A stretch of DNA of 8,579 nt, taken from contig SLAD01000324.1 in assembly GCA_007126995.1 (NCBI GenBank), positions 1 to 8,579 on the forward strand, written 5' to 3'. The translations under genes were made by a program, and so were the position numbers. Positions 1 to 6,564 of this stretch are shown here, piece after piece. Positions within the stretch are counted from its first letter, which is position 1. The number at the start of each line of letters is the position of its first letter. The stretch comes from Kiritimatiellia bacterium. GTDB lineage: Bacteria > Verrucomicrobiota > Kiritimatiellia > SLAD01. The notes below the pieces were generated by a model, which saw only the letters and a list, made by a program, of their open reading frames with translations, made no database searches and was not told where the DNA came from.

Positions 1-1
1 C

Positions 2-616
2 GCGGCGCTGATTTCAGCTGGTCTGCTTTATGTGGTTCAACACCTACTGCCCGTCCCGCTGCACGAGCGAGGCAGAACCGGTATACTGCTCGGCGTGCTG
101 CTGGCGACGCTGGCGGCGGCGGGATCATCGCCAATGAATCAAAGCTGGTTCATCCAGGGCCGTGACCGGATTTGGTGGCCGACCAAAGAGGCGGCTGATC
201 TGACCGTCCTGCGCCAGACCGCCGATTGGTTGCGCGAACAAAGTGCAGGGGCAGGTGAGTTATTGACGCAGGACACCTATCTTGCCATCGCCACCAACAT
301 GGATGTACCGCCCGGACTCGAATTGGGTCCCTTCTCCTATTATCCCGATTGGCCTGACGACAAGGCGCATCAGCGCCATGTCATGAATCGTGCGCGGCTG
401 CTGGAGCTATTGGCCACCAGCACGGCGGAATGGGCGGCCTTCAGTGAGTACGGATTGGCCATCGCCAGCCCGAACGTCGAGCCGGTATCCGAAGCGGATA
501 CACTGGCATTCCAGCAGGCACTCGACGCACGTTATGAGTTGATTAAGGCCGTGCCGCATTTTGGGCAGGCCCATACGCCCTTGCGAATCTACCGTTTACG
601 TGACGCATCACGCTGA
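2..616 (+). CDS. C-terminal part of a membrane protein, probably a GT-C type (ArnT/PMT-like) glycosyltransferase (5' end outside window)
   Basis: The reading frame is open from base 2 with no stop. A GTG at 32 is in frame but has no ribosome binding site and lies inside a hydrophobic stretch, so the gene surely begins upstream. What is visible is the end of one membrane helix (AALISAGLLYVV), a short basic loop, a second helix (GILLGVLLATLAAAG, about 80-125), then a soluble tail of about 160 residues with many Trp, Tyr and Pro. The tail contains LLTQDTYLAIATN and GPFSYYPDWP, the kind of sequence found in periplasmic C-terminal domains of polytopic sugar transferases. The catalytic N-terminal part is not in the window, so the family call rests on architecture and on the neighbouring polyprenyl-phosphate sugar synthase gene 6 bp downstream. 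It could instead be another polytopic membrane protein of unknown function. The partial coding region is certain; the function is an inference. Confidence 0.6.
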   Translation, partial: AALISAGLLYVVQHLLPVPLHERGRTGILLGVLLATLAAAGSSPMNQSWFIQGRDRIWWPTKEAADLTVLRQTADWLREQSAGAGELLTQDTYLAIATNMDVPPGLELGPFSYYPDWPDDKAHQRHVMNRARLLELLATSTAEWAAFSEYGLAIASPNVEPVSEADTLAFQQALDARYELIKAVPHFGQAHTPLRIYRLRDASR

Positions 617-622
617 GGCCCC

Positions 623-1384
623 ATGTATTTATCCATCGTCATCCCAGCCTACAATGAAGAGCATCGTTTGGGCGCGATGATGGACCGGTACACCGATTAC
701 TTTATTCCCGCCTATGGCGATCAAGTGGAACTTATTATCGTAGTCAATGGCTCACGCGATAAGACCGAAGACGTTGCGGCCCGTTACGCCCGCCCCTTGC
801 CGCAGGTGCGCGAGATCGTCGAGCCGGATGCGATAGGGAAGGGGGGGGCGATCATGCGTGGCGCTCGGTTGGCGCGCGGTCGCCTGATCGGTTTTGTCGA
901 TGCCGATGGCGCCACGCCGCCGGAAGCGTTTGACGATCTGGTCAAAAACATCGGCGACGCCGGTGCAATATTCGCGTCGCGCTGGTTGCCTGGCGCCGTA
1001 GTCGAACCGCGGCAGCCGCTCAAGCGGCGCATCGCCTCACGCATTTTCAACTTTCTCGTTCGCTTCTATTTCAAAGTACAGATCTCGGACACGCAGTGCG
1101 GTGCCAAAGTGATTCAAGGCAGGGCCATTCAGGAGATATTGCCGAAGCTGGGCTTAACGCATTGGGCGTTCGATGTGGACCTCTTGTTTCAATTGCGGCG
1201 GGCCGGTTTCCGCATCATCGAGCATCCCACCGTGTGGCACGATGTCGCCGGCTCCCAGCTCCGGGTAGGCCGCGCCGCGCTTGAAATGTTCCTTGCCATC
1301 ACGCGCCTGCGCCTGCTGCATTCGCCCTTCCGTTGGATCGTGCGCGCCTATGATCTAACCCTCGGACGTTTCATCCATCGCTAA
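623..1384 (+). CDS. Glycosyltransferase family 2, dolichyl/polyprenyl-phosphate sugar synthase type (ALG5/DPM1-like)
   Basis: This 253-residue cytoplasmic enzyme should transfer a hexose from a nucleotide sugar to a polyprenyl phosphate. The N-terminus LSIVIPAYNEE (residues 3-13) is the GT-A nucleotide-binding start. DAD at 93-95 (FVDADGATPP) is the metal-binding DxD. GKGGAIMRG (72-80), SDTQCGAK (155-162) and WAFDVDLLF (181-189) are typical of the ALG5/DPM1 branch. No C-terminal membrane helices are seen, so it is the short form. One deviation: the usual D(D/N)GS after strand 2 reads VNGS (41-44). The start ATG has GAGG at 615-618, which overlaps the stop codon of the upstream gene, so the two genes are almost certainly translationally linked. 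The likely partnership is that this enzyme supplies a lipid-linked sugar to the upstream membrane transferase. The sugar (glucose, mannose or other) cannot be read from the sequence. Confidence 0.9.
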   Translation: MYLSIVIPAYNEEHRLGAMMDRYTDYFIPAYGDQVELIIVVNGSRDKTEDVAARYARPLPQVREIVEPDAIGKGGAIMRGARLARGRLIGFVDADGATPPEAFDDLVKNIGDAGAIFASRWLPGAVVEPRQPLKRRIASRIFNFLVRFYFKVQISDTQCGAKVIQGRAIQEILPKLGLTHWAFDVDLLFQLRRAGFRIIEHPTVWHDVAGSQLRVGRAALEMFLAITRLRLLHSPFRWIVRAYDLTLGRFIHR

Positions 1385-1499
1385 GCACGCGAGGGAGGTG
1401 ATGTTCTCGAGGCTGCCTCAAGGACATCTGGCAATGCGGCGAGAAATGCCGATCGCGTCACAACTCGATAGGGCGAATCCTCCCGCTTTCGTCCGGCAC

Positions 1500-1519
1500 C
1501 CGACAGCGAAGCGCGTCGG
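1500..1519. repeat. Imperfect hairpin, 8-bp stem with one bulge
   Basis: CCGAC (1500-1504) pairs with GTCGG (1515-1519). Inside that, GCG (1506-1508) pairs with CGC (1512-1514) around an AAG loop, with one bulged A at 1505. Read on the minus strand, it is preceded nine bases upstream by GTAG (top-strand CTAC at 1528-1531), the tetranucleotide that precedes many REP hairpins recognised by RAYT proteins. This third hairpin lies 28 bp left of the inverted pair and may belong to the same element. The pairing is seen directly; membership of a REP family is an inference. Confidence 0.5.
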
Positions 1520-1547
1520 AGTCGGAGCTACGGCGCGGCAAGCTCGG

Positions 1548-1605
1548 ACATGGGCAGGAATGCCCATGTTCCCGCCTGTCGGGGCAAGGACATTCCTGTC
1601 CTTGC
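1548..1605. repeat. REP/BIME-like element: two inverted hairpins with a shared CAGGAATG core
   Basis: Hairpin A: ACATGGGCA (1548-1556) and TGCCCATGT (1561-1569) form a perfect 9-bp stem around GGAA. Hairpin B: GCAAGGACA (1584-1592) and TGTCCTTGC (1597-1605) form a perfect 9-bp stem around TTCC. Reading B on the minus strand shows the same centre as A, CAGGAATG (A at 1555-1562, B as CATTCCTG at 1591-1598), within a shared GGRCAGGAATGYCC frame. The outer stem bases differ between copies but remain fully paired. The 14-bp spacer between them contains CCCG (1571-1574) and CGGG (1580-1583), which can also pair. This arrangement, two opposite-facing copies with compensating stem changes, is the layout of bacterial interspersed mosaic elements. 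No transposase gene lies nearby. Whether it is repeated elsewhere in the genome cannot be judged here. Confidence 0.7.
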
Positions 1606-1648
1606 AATAATACCATGCGCTAAGCAGCAGAGCGCGAGACTTCGCCAA

Positions 1649-1665
1649 GGAGGTAGGCCACCTCC
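1649..1665. repeat. Short hairpin containing a Shine-Dalgarno-like sequence
   Basis: GGAGGT (1649-1654) is perfectly complementary to ACCTCC (1660-1665) across a 5-base loop (AGGCC). The left arm matches a strong ribosome binding site but no start codon follows at a suitable distance. It lies 78 bp before the GH31 start. It is either chance, part of the adjacent repeat region, or, if transcription starts upstream, a leader structure. Confidence 0.35.
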
Positions 1666-1708
1666 GCTGCACTCATCATATTTGCTCTTCATTCTTACCC
1701 AGAGCATG

Positions 1709-1714
1709 TACAAT
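1709..1714 (+). promoter_or_regulatory. Possible -10 box for the GH31 gene
   Basis: TACAAT matches five of six bases of the sigma-70 -10 consensus and lies in a locally AT-rich stretch about 28 bp before the preferred start codon. A 17-bp spacer gives only a poor -35 (TCTTCA at 1686-1691); the better-looking TTGCTC at 1682-1687 is 21 bp away, which is too far. If it is real, the transcript would begin near 1721, leaving a leader of about 22 bases. That would exclude the upstream in-frame ATG at 1713 as a start. Confidence 0.22.
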
Positions 1715-1728
1715 GAGCCGAAACAATC

Positions 1729-1734
1729 GAGGAG
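1729..1734 (+). promoter_or_regulatory. Ribosome binding site that fixes the GH31 start at 1743
   Basis: GAGGAG ends 8 bases before ATG 1743, which is ideal spacing. The alternative in-frame ATG at 1713 has no such site and would put ten polar and charged residues before the signal peptide. Confidence 0.75.
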
Positions 1735-1742
1735 CTGCTACC

Positions 1743-4700
1743 ATGTCAAAATCGTCATTACGGATTCGCATCCTTATCCTTTCTTTTCTGCTGCTTGTCG
1801 GCTGGTCGGGCCCGGCCCATGCGACCGTGCAGTCGATCGGCGCCTTTGATTCGGTCGCGATCGAAACCAATTCGCCCAACGGCAACCTGTCCTTCCTTAT
1901 CTCGCTCGAGCCCGAAGGCGTCGTGGAAGTGTCGCCTTATGCTCCTGATGTGGTGAGGGTGCGTTTTCATTGGGACAGTCTGTGGGACAAAGAGGAAGTG
2001 GCGATTGCGAAGTCGATCGGGGACTGGCCGACGCACGCCGTGCAGTACGCGGAAAGCGCCACTAATTTCGTGGTGGAAACTGATCAACTGATCATCGAGG
2101 TGGTGAAGGACCCGTTCCGCGTGCATTTCCATAGTCCCGCTGGCCATACCCTGTTGCGCAGTCAGACGATGGAATATGATGTCACGTATCACCCGATCGA
2201 TGACCCCACTTATGACGTCTCAAACTGGATGACGGACCTGTCGCAGGGCTTCAAGCTGAAGGCCACCATGAAAATGCCGTCGGAAGAGGCCTATTTCGGC
2301 TTGGGGCAGTATCCGGGCCCGCTCAATCGCCGCGGGCACACCATTCAGGGCTGGAATCAGGACACCTTCGCCTGGACCGAGTTTCAGAACCCGATGTATA
2401 TGACCTTGCCCTTTTTCTATGGGGTGCGAGGATCGGAAGGCAGCCGTCCGGCCACGGCCTATGGCGTGTTCTTCAACAATCCCACGCGACCAACCTTCCG
2501 GATGGGGACAGAGGCTTCCGATCGCTACTCATTCGAAGCCGGGGACGGACAGTTGGACTACTTTTTCTTCGGCGGCGGCGATGCGCACGAGATGTCGGCG
2601 GTACTGATGCGCTACACCGAATTGACCGGATATCCCGCCATGCTTCCGAAATGGGCCTTTGGATATCATCAATCGAAACATTCTTATCACACCCAAAATC
2701 GCATCCATGAATTGGTCGATGATTTCGTTCAATACGACATTCCGTGTGATGTCATCTACTTGGATATCGGCTCGCAGAACAATAACTACCAGATGACGTT
2801 CAACAGCAACTTCACCAATATCCCGCACATGATTGAGTATGCGTTGGATCGCGGTATACGGCTGGTGCCCCTGATCGAGCCGTTACTGAAAACCGATGAT
2901 CCGCTTTGGAACGAGGCGAATAGCGGGAACTATTTCCTCAAGAACCATCACGATCAATCGACGTATGTCGGGAACAACTTCCTTGGGAACATTTCATGGA
3001 TTGATTATAGCTATACCCCGGCCCGCACTTGGTGGCTGGAGCAGATCACAAACTACTTGGCGTCGTACCCGTTCCCCGGCATCTGGAACGACTTGAATGA
3101 GCCGAACGAAAACAACATGCCGCTGAACGTGCTGTTCGAACTGGATGGGCGCTATGGCGGCTCCGCCGCCTCGGGTGACACGCGCAATTGGCTGCAAGTG
3201 AATCGCAACACCTTTAACGTCATGGAGTGTTCGCTGACCTATGAAGCCATGCAAGTCGCGTTCCCGGATCAGCGCCCCTTTGTGCTGAGCCGGTCAGCAT
3301 GGCCGGGCATCCAGCGCTATGCCTTGGGGTGGAGCGGCGACAACGTCTCCAGCTATGATCACCTGCGCCACAACACGCCGCTGGGCGTAAGCGTGATGAT
3401 CTCGGGACAGGTCAACTTCGGCCACGATATCGGCGGATTTGTCGATCAGCCCTCCGACGAGCTGATGGTGCGATGGATGCAGGCGGGCGCGTTGATGCCG
3501 TATTACCGCAACCATACCTTCGCCACCCCGTTCGACGCGGTGAATCGTGAACCTTTCGAATTTGATCCGTTGCCGCAAAATCGCATGCGCGACGTGCTCA
3601 AGTTTCGTTACCAGTTGATGCCGTACCTGTACACGCTGGCGTACAAATCGCACGTCACCGGCATTCCCATGAATACGCCCACCACCTTTCATTTCATGTC
3701 CGACACCAACACGTTTGGCGGCAACGATTATGATTTCATGGTGGGCGATTACTTGCTGGCAGCGCCGGTCTACGAAGAAGGGGCGGATGCGCGTTGGGTC
3801 TATTTGCCGGACGGCGCGGATTGGTATTACATGGCCTACGATGAATGGATGGCGGGCGGCCAGTGGGTAAATGTGCCGGCGACGGAGCCCATGTTGCCGC
3901 TTTTCGCACGGGCAGGCGCCATCATCCCAATGGGGCCGGCGATGCAATATGTCGACGAGTTTGTGCCCGATTTTCTGGACGTTCACGTCTGGCCCTCGGG
4001 CGAAACCGAATTCACGCTGTACGAGGATGACGGCCTCAGCACGAATTATCTCGCCGGCGACTATGCCATGACCCGTTTTCGTAGCGACGACTCGGCGGGT
4101 GCTTGGTCATTTACGGTGGAAGAGCGGACCGGCACGTTTGATCCGGGCGCGCGCGATTTCTATGTGATTGCTCACGCCGTAGCGCCGGCCGAGACGGTAT
4201 ATATGGATGGCCAACTGCTGCCGCGCCGCGGTCCGGCGGATTTGCGGGAGGGCAGCCTGACGGGGTGGAGCTATGATTACGTCAGTCGCCTGCTCACCGT
4301 CCGGATCCCCGACAGCGGCCAGGAGCAGGTGATCACGGTGACATTCGACAGTCCGCCTGCGTTGCCCGGCCCGTTCACTGCCAATTACGAGTTCATGTCG
4401 ATTCCGGGCACCCACAACAACTGGAACCAAGCGGCCCGCAACATGACCTTGATCGACGATTACACTTGGGCCGCCGTACTGGACCTCACGGGGCACACAT
4501 CGATCGAATTCAAGTTCGCGGCGGACAACACCTGGACCACGAATTGGGGCGATGACAGTCCCGCCGGCACCAGCTTGCCGTTGGCGGGGAGCGGCGATTC
4601 GTTTGGCGCCAATATTGCGCTGACGGGGCTGTCCGACGGTTACTACACCTTTACCTTTAACGAGCTAACATTGGCCTACACCGTCGAACCGGCCGAGCTA

Positions 4701-5093
4701 TCCGATCTCGATGGCAACGGCCTACCCGACGCCTGGGAAGTCATCCGCGGCTTCAGCCCCTATGATCCCGCCAATGCCTCGTGGGTTCTCGATGGCTCCG
4801 GGCAGAGTGTGCGGGATCAGTACATCGCCGGCACTGACCCGTTCGATCCGGAGTCCCTGTTCGTCTTTGAGGGGGGCGTAGGACCGGAAGGAACCGACTA
4901 CAATTTGTCATGGCAGGCCGTGTCGGGACGACTCTATGGTATATGGATTAACACCAATGTGTTGACGAATGTGGTTTGGCAACCGGTGCCGGGTTTGAGC
5001 AATTTGTGGGGCAGCGGATGGGTGACTGTTGCGGACACCAACGAGGTGGATGCCGCAATCCGTTATTATCGCTTGGAGACGCAGTTGGAGTAA
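1743..5093 (+). CDS. Secreted multi-domain GH31 alpha-glycosidase with starch-binding-like module and PVC-type C-terminal tail
   Basis: The enzyme has 1116 residues. A signal peptide (basic start, LILSFLLLVG core, AHA cleavage after about residue 27) sends it across the inner membrane. The N-terminal beta-sandwich spans about 30-290 and the GH31 barrel about 300-645. Residues D450 (IWNDLNEP) and D533 (WSGDN) fit the nucleophile and acid/base. D341 (YLDIG), W419, R517 and H591 match the sugar-contacting set known from human maltase-glucoamylase, and GHDIGGF is intact. C-terminal sandwiches with LYEDDG run to about 870. A CBM20/48 or X25-like module follows at 876-983 (SIPGTHNNWNQ, then FKFAADNTW), then an Asp/Asn calcium-type motif (988-999) and a terminal beta-rich module (about 1040-1116). 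It probably cleaves alpha-linked glucosides such as starch or maltodextrin fragments. However, the second Asp of the usual DID motif is Gly343, so another alpha-glycoside is possible. No transporter or sugar-binding partner is adjacent. The family is near certain; the substrate is not. Confidence 0.95.
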   Translation: MSKSSLRIRILILSFLLLVGWSGPAHATVQSIGAFDSVAIETNSPNGNLSFLISLEPEGVVEVSPYAPDVVRVRFHWDSLWDKEEVAIAKSIGDWPTHAVQYAESATNFVVETDQLIIEVVKDPFRVHFHSPAGHTLLRSQTMEYDVTYHPIDDPTYDVSNWMTDLSQGFKLKATMKMPSEEAYFGLGQYPGPLNRRGHTIQGWNQDTFAWTEFQNPMYMTLPFFYGVRGSEGSRPATAYGVFFNNPTRPTFRMGTEASDRYSFEAGDGQLDYFFFGGGDAHEMSAVLMRYTELTGYPAMLPKWAFGYHQSKHSYHTQNRIHELVDDFVQYDIPCDVIYLDIGSQNNNYQMTFNSNFTNIPHMIEYALDRGIRLVPLIEPLLKTDDPLWNEANSGNYFLKNHHDQSTYVGNNFLGNISWIDYSYTPARTWWLEQITNYLASYPFPGIWNDLNEPNENNMPLNVLFELDGRYGGSAASGDTRNWLQVNRNTFNVMECSLTYEAMQVAFPDQRPFVLSRSAWPGIQRYALGWSGDNVSSYDHLRHNTPLGVSVMISGQVNFGHDIGGFVDQPSDELMVRWMQAGALMPYYRNHTFATPFDAVNREPFEFDPLPQNRMRDVLKFRYQLMPYLYTLAYKSHVTGIPMNTPTTFHFMSDTNTFGGNDYDFMVGDYLLAAPVYEEGADARWVYLPDGADWYYMAYDEWMAGGQWVNVPATEPMLPLFARAGAIIPMGPAMQYVDEFVPDFLDVHVWPSGETEFTLYEDDGLSTNYLAGDYAMTRFRSDDSAGAWSFTVEERTGTFDPGARDFYVIAHAVAPAETVYMDGQLLPRRGPADLREGSLTGWSYDYVSRLLTVRIPDSGQEQVITVTFDSPPALPGPFTANYEFMSIPGTHNNWNQAARNMTLIDDYTWAAVLDLTGHTSIEFKFAADNTWTTNWGDDSPAGTSLPLAGSGDSFGANIALTGLSDGYYTFTFNELTLAYTVEPAELSDLDGNGLPDAWEVIRGFSPYDPANASWVLDGSGQSVRDQYIAGTDPFDPESLFVFEGGVGPEGTDYNLSWQAVSGRLYGIWINTNVLTNVVWQPVPGLSNLWGSGWVTVADTNEVDAAIRYYRLETQLE

Positions 5094-5125
5094 TGTAGGT
5101 GTATATGAACGAGAGGGAGTAATAT

Positions 5126-5338
5126 ATGAAAGTGGAAAATGGAGTTCGCGTGATGGCCGGTACGATGGTGTTGATCAGCGTCGTGCTGACCTGGTTGCAT
5201 CATCAAGCGTGGCTATTGCTCGGCGCCTTTGTCGGAATCAATCTGATCCAGTCGGCGTTTACGGGATTCTGCCCTGCGTGCATCATTCTGAAACGCTGTG
5301 GATTGGAGCAAGACCGCGGCGGCTGCGCCCGCGACTGA
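5126..5338 (+). CDS. Small DUF2892 (YgaP-like transmembrane domain) inner-membrane protein
   Basis: This 70-residue protein has two closely spaced hydrophobic segments (about 9-25 and 28-46) and then a Cys-containing tail, TGFCPACIILKRCG, typical of DUF2892. The family resembles the C-terminal membrane part of E. coli YgaP, where it is fused to a rhodanese domain; here it stands alone. Four cysteines (CPAC, then two more near the end) are notable for so short a protein and could bind metal or persulfide, but this is inference. The start at 5126 is supported by AGAGGGAG at 5112-5119, spaced 6 bases. It begins only 32 bp after the GH31 stop with no terminator between, so it may be co-transcribed, although no functional link is apparent. 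Confidence 0.82.
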   Translation: MKVENGVRVMAGTMVLISVVLTWLHHQAWLLLGAFVGINLIQSAFTGFCPACIILKRCGLEQDRGGCARD

Positions 5339-5362
5339 GCGGGTTACGCACAGGCTATCGCC

Positions 5363-5410
5363 TTCGCAATAATCAATGTGGAAATGTATTAAACGTAGAA
5401 ATGTTATTAC
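5363..5410 (+). promoter_or_regulatory. AT-rich candidate promoter region before the aldo/keto reductase
   Basis: The 98-bp gap before the reductase turns AT-rich. Two weak possibilities are seen. One is TTCGCA (5363-5368) with TATTAA (5387-5392) at an 18-bp spacing. The other is an extended -10-like TG-T-TATTAC at 5402-5410 without a good -35. Neither is strong; the region is the most plausible site for transcription of the reductase. Confidence 0.22.
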
Positions 5411-5436
5411 CCGTTACCAGGTGAAAGGAGGACTCG

Positions 5437-6435
5437 ATGTCCGTTTCTCATCAAAGACTTGGAAGGCATGGTGTCTTGGTCAGCAATATTTGTTTAGGGA
5501 CGATGAATTTTGGCTGGCATACCTCCGAAGAGGATAGTTTTGCGATCATGGATCGAGCCCTCGAATTGGGCATTAACTTTTTTGACACGGCGGATGTTTA
5601 CGGCTGGTCCGTGGAGCAGGGTCTCACCGAGGAAATTATTGGGCGCTGGTTGGCACAGGGAGGAGGCCGACGCGATGCGGTCGTTCTCGCGACGAAAGTC
5701 TACAACCCGGTGGACCGAAAAGCCAACTTGCCGGAAGTCAACAGTGATGGCCGCAGTTTAAGTGCATATAAAATCCGTAAGCATTGTGAAGGGAGCTTGC
5801 AACGCTTGCAGACCGATTGCATTGATCTGTACCAGATGCATCACGTCGATCACGAATGTCCATGGGATGAAACCTGGAGTGCCTTCGATAACTTAACGAA
5901 GCAGGGCAAAGTCGTTTATGTCGGCTCGAGCAATTTTGCCGGCTGGGATATTGCCACAGCCTGCCAGGAGGCGAGCAAACGTGGGTTGATGGGGTTGGTC
6001 AGTGAGCAGAGTATTTATCATCTCGATAACCGCATGGTGGAGCTGGAAGTGATCCCTGCTTGCCGACACTATGGCTTGGGCCTGATTCCCTGGAGCCCGT
6101 TGGCGGGCGGTTTGTTGGGCGGCGCCTTGGAGAAGGCTCAGTCGGGTCGACGTACCAGTGAACATTTTGAAAAACAGGTAGCCGAAAAGCGCGACCAGTT
6201 AGAGCGTTATGAGGCCTTGTGCAAGGAAATTGGTCACCCGCCGGGAGAGGTTGCGCTGGCCTGGCTGCTGCACAATCCCATTGTCACGGCGCCCATCATC
6301 GGTCCTCGAACGATGGAACAGCTGGAGAGTGCGGTCGGCGCGGCCAGCATCGAACTGGATCAGGATACCCTGACGAAGTTGGATGAGATTTTCCCCGGTC
6401 CCGGGGGTGAAGCGCCGATGGCTTACGCTTGGTAG
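5437..6435 (+). CDS. Aldo/keto reductase, NAD(P)H-dependent
   Basis: This is a 332-residue cytosolic (alpha/beta)8-barrel oxidoreductase that should reduce aldehydes or ketones with NADPH. The catalytic tetrad is complete: D50 and Y55 (FFDTADVYG), K87 (ATKVY) and H135 (LYQMHHVD). The opening LGRHGVLVSNICLGTMNFG is the usual N-terminal hairpin and strand. VGSSNFAGW (about 157-165) and IPWSPLAGGLLGG (about 211-223) are core signatures, and IIGPRTMEQL near the C-terminus is the cofactor-phosphate-binding region of this branch. Length and ends are normal. The strong ribosome binding site AAAGGAGGA (5424-5432) fixes the start. The substrate cannot be inferred, because the family is promiscuous and the neighbours give no pathway. 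It resembles the bacterial branch with YajO/YghZ-type proteins more than AKR1-type enzymes. Confidence 0.94.
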   Translation: MSVSHQRLGRHGVLVSNICLGTMNFGWHTSEEDSFAIMDRALELGINFFDTADVYGWSVEQGLTEEIIGRWLAQGGGRRDAVVLATKVYNPVDRKANLPEVNSDGRSLSAYKIRKHCEGSLQRLQTDCIDLYQMHHVDHECPWDETWSAFDNLTKQGKVVYVGSSNFAGWDIATACQEASKRGLMGLVSEQSIYHLDNRMVELEVIPACRHYGLGLIPWSPLAGGLLGGALEKAQSGRRTSEHFEKQVAEKRDQLERYEALCKEIGHPPGEVALAWLLHNPIVTAPIIGPRTMEQLESAVGAASIELDQDTLTKLDEIFPGPGGEAPMAYAW

Positions 6436-6550
6436 GTTAGGGCAGGCGAGGTTGCCGGTGCAGTCATCGGCCCATTCGTTTGCCGACGAAATGACCGCAC
6501 TGCTGTACCCTTCTGGTTTATCGACGAGTGTATACGTCCGAAACATTTTG

Positions 6551-6555
6551 TGGAG
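6551..6555 (+). promoter_or_regulatory. Ribosome binding site favouring the permease start at 6565
   Basis: TGGAG ends 9 bases before ATG 6565. A GTG at 6550 is in frame but overlaps this site and has no ribosome binding site of its own. Starting at 6565 also places the N-terminus (MNEFIYLLP) directly before the first helix. Confidence 0.55.
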
Positions 6556-6564
6556 TTCTTGGAT

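Larger units (their letters stand above)
1385..1742. other. Non-coding gap with a hairpin cluster and the leader of the GH31 gene
   Basis: The gap between the glycosyltransferase stop and the preferred GH31 start contains no credible gene. Short open frames exist on both strands, but they have poor composition and no properly spaced ribosome binding site. The gap holds a hairpin at 1500-1519, the inverted hairpin pair at 1548-1605, a GGAGGT/ACCTCC hairpin at 1649-1665, a weak -10-like box at 1709-1714 and the GH31 ribosome binding site at 1729-1734. No run of T follows any of the hairpins in either direction, so they do not look like classical intrinsic terminators. The first 115 bases (1385-1499) show nothing I can identify. 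Confidence 0.75.

Noticed and set aside
1584..1605. Hairpin B as an intrinsic terminator of the glycosyltransferase gene
   Set aside because: It is followed by AATAATACC, not a run of T, lies 200 bp after the stop codon, and is paired with an inverted sibling. A repeat element explains it better.
1398..1610. Small plus-strand open frame in the gap after the glycosyltransferase, preceded by GGGAGG
   Set aside because: The GGGAGG is only about two bases from the ATG at 1401, too close to work. The peptide has no recognisable features, and the frame runs through the hairpin pair, which looks structural rather than coding.
1713..1742. Upstream ATG at 1713 as the start of the GH31 protein
   Set aside because: It has no ribosome binding site and would add ten polar residues before a well-formed signal peptide. 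ATG 1743 has GAGGAG at ideal spacing.
3294..3986. A 230-codon open frame on the minus strand
   Set aside because: It lies entirely opposite the GH31 catalytic and C-terminal domains, has a His/Arg-rich composition typical of antisense frames in GC-rich DNA, and shows no domain.
5328..5343. CCCGC/GCGGG hairpin over the DUF2892 stop codon, as a terminator
   Set aside because: The stem is only 5 bp and is followed by TTACGCA, not a T-run; too weak to call.
5029..5424. A 131-codon plus-strand frame spanning the GH31 end and the DUF2892 gene
   Set aside because: It overlaps two better supported genes in another frame, with no ribosome binding site and no recognisable protein.
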